From GAS188 sp044445965 (lineage in GTDB: Bacteria > Pseudomonadota > Alphaproteobacteria > Rhizobiales > Beijerinckiaceae), in assembly GCA_044445965.1 (NCBI GenBank), contig JBIOEJ010000010.1, forward strand, positions 7,465 to 71,464: a stretch of DNA of 64,000 bases, given 5' to 3'. Under the pieces are notes generated by a model that had not been told where the DNA came from, searched no databases, and saw only the letters and a list, made by a program, of their open reading frames with translations. Numbering within the stretch: the stretch's first letter is position 1; the number at the start of each line of letters is the position of its first letter. The position numbers were made by a program, and so were the translations under genes. Of this stretch, positions 27,004-34,844 are shown in pieces.

Positions 27004-27633
27004 TCAGAAGGGCTCGTTGCGGAAGGCTACGGTCGATAGGATGAGCCGCGAGTTCGTCGCCCCCGCCGTGCTCAACTGGGTATCCAATTTGCCGCCGAGG
27101 AAACTGGCCGAAAACGACATGTAGAGCGGCTCCAGATATGCGGCCCGCACGATGACGATCTGGCTGGTCGCCGGGTTCGAATAGAGGGGTGCGCCGTTCG
27201 ATGTCCCCCAATTGATGCTCGTGCCGGTCACGGTCGGTGGAGTGAGCACGGCGTTGGCGAAGGTCGACGGCGAACGGATGTCGATCTGCAAGGTACCGGC
27301 ATTATAGGCCGCGGTGCAATTGAAGAGCGCGGTGATGCGGCTGCAGAGCCCATTCGGGCCGGTGGCGAAATTCGCCGCCGTCATGCTTTGCGCCTGGCCC
27401 GTCATGATGAGGCGCGCGGTGTCCTGGAGCGCCGTATCGAGAACCTGCCCGGTGAACACCACCAGCGCCGTCTGGAAGATCGCGAACATCAGGGCGAAGA
27501 ACGGGATGGCCACGATCCCGAATTCGACGGCGACCGACCCTCGCCTATCGGCGCGCAGCCGCAATGCCGGTCCGGCGGCCCGCACGCACTTCCTCTTGAG
27601 GGCCGAACACAGCCCCTCGGGGATCCCCATCAT
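27004..27633 (-). CDS. TadE/TadG-like pilus assembly protein
   Basis: The 209-residue protein has a ~28-residue basic leader followed by RGSVAVEFGIVAIPFFALMFAIF, the typical TadE segment, then a periplasmic domain with two cysteines (CSRITALFNC) and VIVRAAYLEPLYMSF near the C-terminus. It is the first gene of a two-gene unit with the TadE-like gene downstream. The initiation codon may be either of the two adjacent ATGs at 27633 and 27630. Confidence 0.82.
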   Translation of the reverse strand: MMGIPEGLCSALKRKCVRAAGPALRLRADRRGSVAVEFGIVAIPFFALMFAIFQTALVVFTGQVLDTALQDTARLIMTGQAQSMTAANFATGPNGLCSRITALFNCTAAYNAGTLQIDIRSPSTFANAVLTPPTVTGTSINWGTSNGAPLYSNPATSQIVIVRAAYLEPLYMSFSASFLGGKLDTQLSTAGATNSRLILSTVAFRNEPF

Positions 27634-27755
27634 GAACTCCGACTGCCGGAACGGCTCAGCCGATCGGAGAAGGGCTTAGCCGAGATCCGTAAACATGCGC
27701 TGAATCGGGCAGCCGGCATTTGAAAGGATCGCCGGGATCGGGGGGATCGAGCGAG

Positions 27756-28475
27756 TCAATCCCCTAAGAGGGCTGTGGCGGCAAAGACATGAACCCGGCC
27801 CGCACCGATGACGATCGCATGGAGATGTGGGCGCTCGAATAGGGCCGTGAAGGCGCGATCGCGCAGATCGAGCCCACCCGCATAGGCGCCGAAGGCCGGT
27901 ATGACGCAACGCCTGCCGTCGGTGGCGAAGCAGCGACGCCGTACGCTCCCGCCGCGCGCCGGGATACGGGCCATCGGATGCAGATGGCCCGCGATCTCGC
28001 CCACCCCGCCGAGGCTCTTTCGAGGCTCGTGACGGGCGGCGACGCCCCCGACGCCGCATGCCTCGGCATGGTCTCCCGGCAGCCCGGCGGGCGCCGAGGG
28101 ATCATGGTTTCCCGCAACCCAGACCCAGTCGCGCCCGGCTTGCATCGCGCCGAGCGCGGCGCGGCAATCGGCGCCGAGGCGGGTCGCGCCATCGGCATCG
28201 TGAAAGCCGTCGCCGAGCGAGATGACGCGTCTCGGATCATAGCGGGCGATCACCGCCGAGAGCATGGCGAGCGTCGCCGGCGTATCATAGGGCGGCAGCA
28301 ACATGCCGCGTCGCGCGAAGGACGAGCCCTTTTCGAGGTGCAGATCGGCGACGATCAGGGTTCGCTCTCCCTCATGCCAGAGCCCCCCCGAGACGTCGGC
28401 GACGAAGAGGCTCGCCCCGATCCTGATCTCGCAGGCGTGTTTATGCGGCGCTGGCATATGCCGAGCCAAGCTCAA
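27756..28475 (-). CDS. pdeM: Ligase-associated DNA damage response endonuclease/phosphoesterase PdeM
   Basis: PdeM is a calcineurin-like metallophosphoesterase linked to bacterial Lhr-type helicase and ATP-dependent ligase systems. The 239-residue protein shows LIVADLHLEKGSSFARRG, ISLGDGFHD, WVAGNHDP and EIAGHLHP, the four metal-binding blocks. I use a TTG start at 28475: it overlaps the helicase TGA and sits 7 bases after AGGAAG, whereas the internal ATG at 28457 lacks a ribosome-binding site. The overlap shows translational coupling to the helicase gene. Confidence 0.93.
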   Translation of the reverse strand: MSLARHMPAPHKHACEIRIGASLFVADVSGGLWHEGERTLIVADLHLEKGSSFARRGMLLPPYDTPATLAMLSAVIARYDPRRVISLGDGFHDADGATRLGADCRAALGAMQAGRDWVWVAGNHDPSAPAGLPGDHAEACGVGGVAARHEPRKSLGGVGEIAGHLHPMARIPARGGSVRRRCFATDGRRCVIPAFGAYAGGLDLRDRAFTALFERPHLHAIVIGAGRVHVFAATALLGD

Positions 28476-31057
28476 GACAGGGCTTCCTGCATCAATGCGG
28501 CCTCCGCCTCCGCCAGCATCTCGTCGCGCGCCTCGCCATGGACCGCCTCGCGGCCGATCTCCAGGATGATCGAAACGGCGAGCGGCGAGACACGCTCCAA
28601 CCCCTTATGCCTGATTCGCCCCACGATGCGCGAGAGCATCGTGGCGAGCCGCTTGAGGTCGAGGAGGCCGGTCGCCGCATCCTCGCGCGCCGCCCGCAGC
28701 AGGATATGGCCGGGCTCATGCGTGCGCAGCACGTCGTAGACGAGATCGCTCGAGATGGTCACCTGGCGGCCGGTCTTCTGCAGGCCGGGATGACGGCGCT
28801 CGATCAGGCCGGCGATGATGGCGCAGGCGCGGAAGCTGCGCTTCATCAGCGCCGTCTCGGCGAGCCAGGCCTCGAGATCGTCGCCCAGCATGTCTTGCGC
28901 GAACAGGTCGTCGAGCGAAAGCCTCTCCTGCGCGACGGCGAGCCCGATATCGCTCAAGCCCCAGACGCCGATGCCGTAATCGTTGCAGGCGAAGCCTAGC
29001 GGCCGCAGCCGCGCGCGCTCAAGCCTGCGCGTCAGCAACATGCCGAGCGTCTGATGGGCGAGCCGCCCCTCGAAAGGATAGGCGACCAGGAAATGGCGGC
29101 CGGCGCTCGGGAAGGTCTCGACCAGCAACCCGTCCCGCTCCGGCAGCAGCGAGCGCCGCGCCTGCCAGGCCAGCCATTGCGCGACCTCGGGCGGCAGCTT
29201 CGACCAGCTCGAAGGATCGGCGAGCATCGCCCGCACCCTGGCGGCGAGAAAGGTGGAAAGCGGGAATTTGCCGCCGTCATAGGAGGGAATTTTCGGATCG
29301 GTGCCGGGCCGGGCCCGAGAGGCCACCACCTCGTTCTCGCTGATGCCCTCGAAGCGCAGGATCTCGCCCGCGAACATGAAGGTATCGCCGACCGTCATCT
29401 GCTCGGCCCAATATTCCTCGAGCTCGCCGAGCACGCGGCCGGAGCGGCGCAATATGCCGGTCGCGGCCGGAGCGCCCGGCTTGGCGCGTCTGAGACGCCC
29501 GAGCCGCACTTTGAGCATCGCGGCCTCGACGATGGTGCCGACATTCAGCCGGTATTGCTGGATGACGCCCGCGGTCGCGGCGCGCCAGCGTCCATCCCTC
29601 CCCTGTCTGATCTTGGCGAAGCGCTCATAGGAGCGCAGCGCATAGCCCCCCGTCGCCACGAACTCCATCACGGCGTCGAAGCTTTGGCGCGCGAGGCCCG
29701 CGTAAGGCGCGGTCGAGGCGACTTCCGCATAGAGCTCATCGGCGAGGAACGGATCGCCGCAGGCAACGCCGAGCACATGCTGGGCCAGCACGTCGAGCGC
29801 GCCGACGCGCGCATCGGGTGTGTCCTGCGCCGCCGCTTCCACCGCCTCGAGCGCCGCTTCCGCTTCCAGCGCCTCGAAACGGTTCGAGGGCACGATAACG
29901 GCTTTCGAGGGTTCGTCGAGCCGGTGATTGGCGCGCCCGATGCGCTGCATCAAGCGGCTCGCGCCCTTGGGGGCTCCGACATTGACGACGAGATCGACAT
30001 CGCCCCAATCGATGCCGAGATCGAGCGTCGAGGTGCATACGACCGCCTTGAGCCGGCCTTGCGCCATTGCCGCCTCGACCTTCTTGCGCTGCGCCGCATC
30101 GAGCGAGCCGTGATGCAGCGCGATCGGCAGCGAATCCTCGTTCATGCGCCACAGCGCCTGGAACAGGAATTCGGCCTGCATGCGCGTGTTCACGAAGACG
30201 AGCGACATCTTATGGGCGCGGATCGCCGCGTAGATCTCCGGCAAGGCGTGCCTGGTGATATGGCCGGCGAGCGGCAGTTGCGCTTGTGTCGCGAGGATCG
30301 ACAGATCGGCGGGCGCGGCGCCACCGGCCGTCACGAGATCGGCGAGACTCGCCGCGCCATCCCGCCGCGTGGTGGCGCCGAGCCAAAGCTGCAAGGCTTG
30401 CGGCTCCCGCACGGTCGCCGAAAGACCGACGCAGGCAAGGCCTGGCGCGATGGTCTTCAGCCGCGCGAGATCGAGCGCCAGCAGGTCGCCGCGCTTCGAG
30501 GTCACAAGCGAGTGCAGTTCGTCGACGATGACGCGCCTTAGGGAGGCGAACAGCTCGCGCGATTCCTTCGCCGCGAGCAACAGCGCCACCTGCTCGGGCG
30601 TCGTCAGAAGGATATCGGGCGGCGCCGTCTTCTGGCGCTGCCTGGCGGCGGTCGAGGTGTCCCCGGTGCGGGTCTCGACACGGATCGCCAATCCCATCTC
30701 GGCGAGTGGCGTCCGTAGGTTGCGCTGCACGTCGGCGGCGAGCGCCTTAAGCGGCGAGACGTAGAGCGTGTGGAGGCGACGCCGTCCGCGTTTCCTCTCC
30801 CTCCCTGGACTTGGACCGGATCGTAGTCCGGGCTTTGATCCGGGGATTGCGGGCGACGCAAGCTCGATCAGGCTCGGCAGGAAGCCGGCGAGCGTCTTGC
30901 CGGCTCCGGTCGGCGCCACGAGAAGCACCGAGCGTCCCTGGCGCGCCTTGCCGATCAGCTCGAGCTGATGGGTGCGCGGCGCCCAGCCCCGCGCGGCAAA
31001 CCAGGCGGCGAAGGGCTCGGGTAATGTGGCAAAGGGAGGAACTGCGTCGATCTTCAC
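28472..31057 (-). CDS. Ligase-associated Lhr-type DEXH-box helicase
   Basis: The 861-residue SF2 helicase has Walker A APTGAGKT (48-55), motif Ia YVSPLKALAADV (99-110), motif II VIVDELHSL, motif III GLSATVRE and motif VI MQRIGRANHR, followed by the Lhr winged-helix and core regions. It pairs with pdeM downstream. The family takes part in DNA crosslink/alkylation damage responses, usually with an ATP-dependent ligase and an exonuclease, neither of which is here. Residues ~69-93 look like an extra low-complexity, palindrome-derived insertion between motifs I and Ia. Confidence 0.94.
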   Translation of the reverse strand: MKIDAVPPFATLPEPFAAWFAARGWAPRTHQLELIGKARQGRSVLLVAPTGAGKTLAGFLPSLIELASPAIPGSKPGLRSGPSPGRERKRGRRRLHTLYVSPLKALAADVQRNLRTPLAEMGLAIRVETRTGDTSTAARQRQKTAPPDILLTTPEQVALLLAAKESRELFASLRRVIVDELHSLVTSKRGDLLALDLARLKTIAPGLACVGLSATVREPQALQLWLGATTRRDGAASLADLVTAGGAAPADLSILATQAQLPLAGHITRHALPEIYAAIRAHKMSLVFVNTRMQAEFLFQALWRMNEDSLPIALHHGSLDAAQRKKVEAAMAQGRLKAVVCTSTLDLGIDWGDVDLVVNVGAPKGASRLMQRIGRANHRLDEPSKAVIVPSNRFEALEAEAALEAVEAAAQDTPDARVGALDVLAQHVLGVACGDPFLADELYAEVASTAPYAGLARQSFDAVMEFVATGGYALRSYERFAKIRQGRDGRWRAATAGVIQQYRLNVGTIVEAAMLKVRLGRLRRAKPGAPAATGILRRSGRVLGELEEYWAEQMTVGDTFMFAGEILRFEGISENEVVASRARPGTDPKIPSYDGGKFPLSTFLAARVRAMLADPSSWSKLPPEVAQWLAWQARRSLLPERDGLLVETFPSAGRHFLVAYPFEGRLAHQTLGMLLTRRLERARLRPLGFACNDYGIGVWGLSDIGLAVAQERLSLDDLFAQDMLGDDLEAWLAETALMKRSFRACAIIAGLIERRHPGLQKTGRQVTISSDLVYDVLRTHEPGHILLRAAREDAATGLLDLKRLATMLSRIVGRIRHKGLERVSPLAVSIILEIGREAVHGEARDEMLAEAEAALMQEALS
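30779..30853. repeat. Palindromic element inserted in frame in the Lhr-type helicase
   Basis: The segment contains the inverted arms CCGGATC and GATCCGG separated by ~14 bases (around 30812-30840) plus a basic-residue tail, and encodes a Gly/Pro/Ser/Arg-rich peptide between helicase motifs I and Ia, where relatives have a short linker. The open frame is kept. Its boundaries are estimated from the peptide composition. Confidence 0.55.
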
Positions 31058-31177
31058 CCTGAAGAGCCGGAGCCTTTCGCGGTCATGTCAGGCTTTGCGT
31101 CGTCGCAAGATGACGCTCGCTCTGGGGCAAGCGCTTTCGATAAGGCAGGATGCCCGCCGCAGGCGGGGGAATCAAGC

Positions 31178-31981
31178 TCACGCCTTCAACAGCCACTCAT
31201 GCTCGGCGGCATTGTGGAAGCGCCAGGTCCGCTTCGGGCCGGCCATGACGTTGAGGTAATAGAGGTCATAGCCATGCGTCGCCGCGCAGGGATGGTAGCC
31301 CTTCGGCACGAGCGCGACGTCGCCGTCCTCGACCGTCATGGTCTCGTCGAGCGCGCGATCATCGGTGTAGACGCGCTGGAAGGCGAAACCCTGGGAAGGG
31401 TTCAGCCGGTGGTAATAGGTTTCCTCGAGCAGCGATTCATGGGGCAGGTTGTCGACATCGTGCTTGTGCGGCGGATAGGACGAGGTGTGCCCGCCTGGCG
31501 TGATGACCTCGACCACGAGAAGGGAATCCGCCTCGGCGGTCTCGGGAAGGATATTGGTGACGTAGCGGGTGTTGGTGCCCTTGCCGCGTATCTCCTGGCC
31601 GAGACCGGACGGCGGAATGAGGCGCGCCGGGCGCGCGCCGGCCTTCCCGGGCGCCGAGCAGACGGCGAGCGTCACATCGGTTGCGGCCACTGCCCGCCAA
31701 TCGGAGCCGGCCGGCACATAGACCGAAAAGGGTTTGCCGGCGAAGGGCGATGAGCGTTCGCCGATGACGCCGAAGTCGCGCCCGCCGGACAGCACCTGCG
31801 CGCGGCCGCAGATGAGGACGAGGCAGACCTCGCGCTCCTTCGTATCGGCCTCGATGGATTGCCCAGCCTGCAAGCGATGCACATCGAAGCCGACATAGGT
31901 CCAATTGGCGCTTTGCGGCGTGACATGGGTGATTCGCCCTCGGCCATCGGGAGCGGATGGCTTGATCAACAGCCTCGACAT
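31178..31981 (-). CDS. iolB: 5-deoxy-glucuronate isomerase IolB
   Basis: IolB isomerises 5-deoxy-D-glucuronate to 2-deoxy-5-keto-gluconate in inositol breakdown. The 267-residue double cupin protein has the metal-binding set SSYPPHKHDVDN, LEETYYHR and VPKGYHPCAATHGYDLYYLNVMAG. It is the last gene of iolCDEB; a 91-base gap with a large inverted repeat separates it from iolE, so expression may be lower than for the upstream genes. Confidence 0.96.
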   Translation of the reverse strand: MSRLLIKPSAPDGRGRITHVTPQSANWTYVGFDVHRLQAGQSIEADTKEREVCLVLICGRAQVLSGGRDFGVIGERSSPFAGKPFSVYVPAGSDWRAVAATDVTLAVCSAPGKAGARPARLIPPSGLGQEIRGKGTNTRYVTNILPETAEADSLLVVEVITPGGHTSSYPPHKHDVDNLPHESLLEETYYHRLNPSQGFAFQRVYTDDRALDETMTVEDGDVALVPKGYHPCAATHGYDLYYLNVMAGPKRTWRFHNAAEHEWLLKA

Positions 31982-31997
31982 TCGACCTCCTATCTCA

Positions 31998-32078
31998 GAA
32001 GCGAATAGTGAGTAGCGAATGGCGAATGGAGGGCGGGCTCTGAACTACTCGCAATTCGCTACTCGCTATTCGCTACTT
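31998..32078. repeat. Inverted repeat between iolE and iolB (gcgaatag type)
   Basis: Bases 31998-32020 and 32054-32076 are nearly perfect complements (one G-T pair and one mismatch) around a ~33-base loop. The arms consist of the short units gcgaatag and gagtagcgaat. The minus-strand TAG at 32075-32073, the first unit, is the iolE stop codon. A similar but more decayed arrangement occurs at ~41030-41105. Confidence 0.85.
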
Positions 32079-32957
32079 CCTTAACCCCGCTTCCTCGAGG
32101 AACCGCTTGACATTGGCGCAGCCGAGCTTCGCATAGGTCGCTGGATCGGCCTTCGCGGGGTCTTGCTCGGCCTCGACCACGACCCAGCCGGCATAGCCGG
32201 GAAGTTCCCGGAAAACCGAGACGAAATCGATGATGCCGTCGCCCGGCACGGTGTAGACGCCCTCGACCACCGATTTCAGGAAGGACCAGTTCTCCCGGCC
32301 TGCGCGCGCCATCACCTCGCCGCGCACATCCTTGGTGTGCACATGGGCGATCCGCCGGCGATGGCGTCTGGCGAGCACCGCCGGATCGGCGCCGCCCCAA
32401 TACGCATGGCCGGTATCGAGCAAGAGCTTCACGGCCGGGCCGGTGCTCTTCATCAAGCGGTCGATCTCGGCCTCGGTCTGCACCACCGTGCCCATATGGT
32501 GGTGGTAGACGAGGGCGAGACCGACGGCATCGAGCTTCTCGGCGAAGGCCGTGAGGCCGGAAGCGAAACGCGCCCATTCGGCATCGGTCATCACCGGGCG
32601 CCGCGAGAGCGGCTTCGTCTTGTCGCCATGCACGGTGCGCGTGCATTCGGCCGCGATCAGCACCTTGCAGCCCATCGCCTTGAGCAGCCCCGCATGAGCT
32701 TGCGCCGCCGCGAATTCCTTTTCCGCGTCGCGCTCGATCAGGAAGGTCGAATACCAGCCGGAGACGAGGGCGAGGCCATGCGCCTCGAGAATAGGCTTCA
32801 GCTTCGACGCCTCGCGTGGGAATTTATTGCCGAGCTCCATGCCCTCGAAGCCTGCCGCCTTGGCCTCGGTCAGGCATTGCTCCAGCGGGATATGGCCCCC
32901 GAGCTGGACCATGTCGTCATTCGACCAGCCGATCGGGTTGGCGCCGATACGGATCAT
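32073..32957 (-). CDS. iolE: Myo-inosose-2 dehydratase IolE
   Basis: IolE dehydrates 2-keto-myo-inositol to 3D-trihydroxycyclohexane-1,2-dione. The 294-residue TIM-barrel protein begins MIRIGANPIGWSNDD, has FEGMELGNKFPRE, LALVYHHHMGTVVQ, LLLDTGHAYWGG and VPGDGIIDF, the metal and substrate loops of the family. It starts 11 bases after the iolD stop. Its final residues and TAG stop run into a palindromic repeat. Confidence 0.96.
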   Translation of the reverse strand: MIRIGANPIGWSNDDMVQLGGHIPLEQCLTEAKAAGFEGMELGNKFPREASKLKPILEAHGLALVSGWYSTFLIERDAEKEFAAAQAHAGLLKAMGCKVLIAAECTRTVHGDKTKPLSRRPVMTDAEWARFASGLTAFAEKLDAVGLALVYHHHMGTVVQTEAEIDRLMKSTGPAVKLLLDTGHAYWGGADPAVLARRHRRRIAHVHTKDVRGEVMARAGRENWSFLKSVVEGVYTVPGDGIIDFVSVFRELPGYAGWVVVEAEQDPAKADPATYAKLGCANVKRFLEEAGLRK

Positions 32958-32968
32958 TCAGCTTCTCC

Positions 32969-34819
32969 TCAATCGCCCAGCCGCTGTCGCGCGGTCGCAG
33001 CCTCATAGGCTTTGCGCGCGGCATCGACCTCGCGCCGCGCCGAGACCTCCGGCACCGCCACATCCCACCAGGCGCCGCCCTCCTTGGTGGTGACCAGCGG
33101 GTCGGTATCGATGACGACCACGCTCGTGCGCGGATGGGTCTTCGCCTCCGCGAGGGCCTTTTCGAGCTCGGCGATCGACGACGCCTTGACGGCGATGGCG
33201 CCGAGGCTTTCGGCATGGGCGCGAAAGTCGATGTCGGGCAGAGTCTCGTGCCGCGCATCCGCGAGCAGATTGTTGAAGCTCGCCCCGCCAGTCGCCATCT
33301 GCAAGCGGTTGATACAGGCAAAGCCCCGATTATCGAGCACGATGATGGTGAGCTTCCTGCCGAGCATCACCGAGGTTGCGATCTCGGAATTCATCATCAG
33401 ATAGGAGCCGTCGCCGACCATCACGACGACCTCCTCGTCGGGCTTGGCGAGCTTCACGCCGAGCCCGCCGGCGATCTCATAGCCCATGCAGGAATAGCCA
33501 TATTCCATATGGTAGCTGCCTGACGCTCCGGCTTTCCATAATTTGTGCAATTCGCCGGGCAGGCCGCCCGCCGCGCAGACCAGCGTCGCCTTCGGTCCAA
33601 AGGAGCGGATGGCCGCCCCGATCACCTGCGCATCCGAAGGGAGCGCATTGCCGCGCGGCGCCGCCAGCGCCTTGGCGGCGGCCTTCGTCCAGGCCGCCTT
33701 GTGCGCCGCAGCGGCTTTCGTCCATTGGCGCGGCGCCGCGTGATCGCCGAGCGTCCTCCCCAATTCATCAAGACCGGCGCGCGCATCGGCGACGAGCGGC
33801 CGGGAGCCGTGCTTGCCCGCGTCATAGGCCTGCACGTTCAGCGACACGATGCGCCGCTTGGGGTTCTTGAACAGCGCCCAGGATCCGGTGGTGAAATCCT
33901 GGAGGCGCGTGCCGACGGCAAGGATGAGATCGGCCTCGGCGGCGAGCGCATTCGACGCCGCAGTGCCGGTGACCCCGATCGAGCCCATGTTCAGGGGATG
34001 ATCGTCGGGCAGCGCCGACTTGCCGGCCTGCGTCTCCGCCACCGGAAAGCCGTGGCGCTCCGCGAAGCGCGCCAGCGTATCAGAGGCTTGCGAATAGAGC
34101 ACGCCGCCGCCGGCGACGATGAGCGGCTTCTTGGCGTCGCGTACCAGGCTCGCGGCTTGCAGCAGCTCCTCCGCGTCCGGAGCCGGCCGCCGCGAGGTCC
34201 AGACGCGTTTCTCGAAGAAGCTTTGCGGATAATCGAAGGCCTCGGTCTGCACGTCCTGGCAGAGCGCGAGCGTCACCGGCCCGCAGTCGGCGGGGTCCGT
34301 CAGCACAGCCATCATGCGCCCCGCCGCGGGGATCAATTGCTCCGGGCGCGTCAGCCTGTCGAAATAGCGCGATACCGGACGCAATGTGTCGTTCGCCGAG
34401 ACGAGCCCGTCGCCGAAATCCTCGACCTGCTGCAGCACCGGGTCCGGCCGCCTGTTGGCGAACACGTCGCCCGGCAGCAGGAGGAGCGGCAGCCGGTTGA
34501 CATGCGCGACGGCGGCAGCCGTGACGAGGTTGGTGGCGCCGGGGCCGATCGAGGTGGTGCAGGCCATCATGCGGCGGCGGAAGCTCGCCTTGGCGAAAGC
34601 GATGGCGGCGTGCGCCATGGCTTGCTCGTTATGGGCGCGCAAGGTCGGCAGCTCGTGGCGCAGCTGGTATAGCGCCTCGCCGAGGCCCGCGACATTGCCA
34701 TGGCCGAAGATCGCCCAGACGCCTGCGAAGATCGGCATCTCCACGCCCTCGATGATCGTCCTCTGGGCGGCGAGGAAGCGCGTCAGCGCCTGCGCCATGG
34801 TGAGCCGAACGGTCTTCAT
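32969..34819 (-). CDS. iolD: 3D-(3,5/4)-trihydroxycyclohexane-1,2-dione hydrolase IolD
   Basis: IolD is the thiamine-diphosphate-dependent ring-opening enzyme of inositol catabolism, giving 5-deoxy-glucuronate. The 616-residue protein has the N-terminal pyrimidine-binding domain with IFGHGNVAGLGEAL, the central domain, and the pyrophosphate motif GDGSYLMMNSEIATS ending in DNRGF near residues ~470-505. It lies 25 bases downstream of iolC and 11 upstream of iolE. Confidence 0.96.
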   Translation of the reverse strand: MKTVRLTMAQALTRFLAAQRTIIEGVEMPIFAGVWAIFGHGNVAGLGEALYQLRHELPTLRAHNEQAMAHAAIAFAKASFRRRMMACTTSIGPGATNLVTAAAVAHVNRLPLLLLPGDVFANRRPDPVLQQVEDFGDGLVSANDTLRPVSRYFDRLTRPEQLIPAAGRMMAVLTDPADCGPVTLALCQDVQTEAFDYPQSFFEKRVWTSRRPAPDAEELLQAASLVRDAKKPLIVAGGGVLYSQASDTLARFAERHGFPVAETQAGKSALPDDHPLNMGSIGVTGTAASNALAAEADLILAVGTRLQDFTTGSWALFKNPKRRIVSLNVQAYDAGKHGSRPLVADARAGLDELGRTLGDHAAPRQWTKAAAAHKAAWTKAAAKALAAPRGNALPSDAQVIGAAIRSFGPKATLVCAAGGLPGELHKLWKAGASGSYHMEYGYSCMGYEIAGGLGVKLAKPDEEVVVMVGDGSYLMMNSEIATSVMLGRKLTIIVLDNRGFACINRLQMATGGASFNNLLADARHETLPDIDFRAHAESLGAIAVKASSIAELEKALAEAKTHPRTSVVVIDTDPLVTTKEGGAWWDVAVPEVSARREVDAARKAYEAATARQRLGD

Positions 34820-34844
34820 CTCATTATCCTCACGCAGCCATCCC

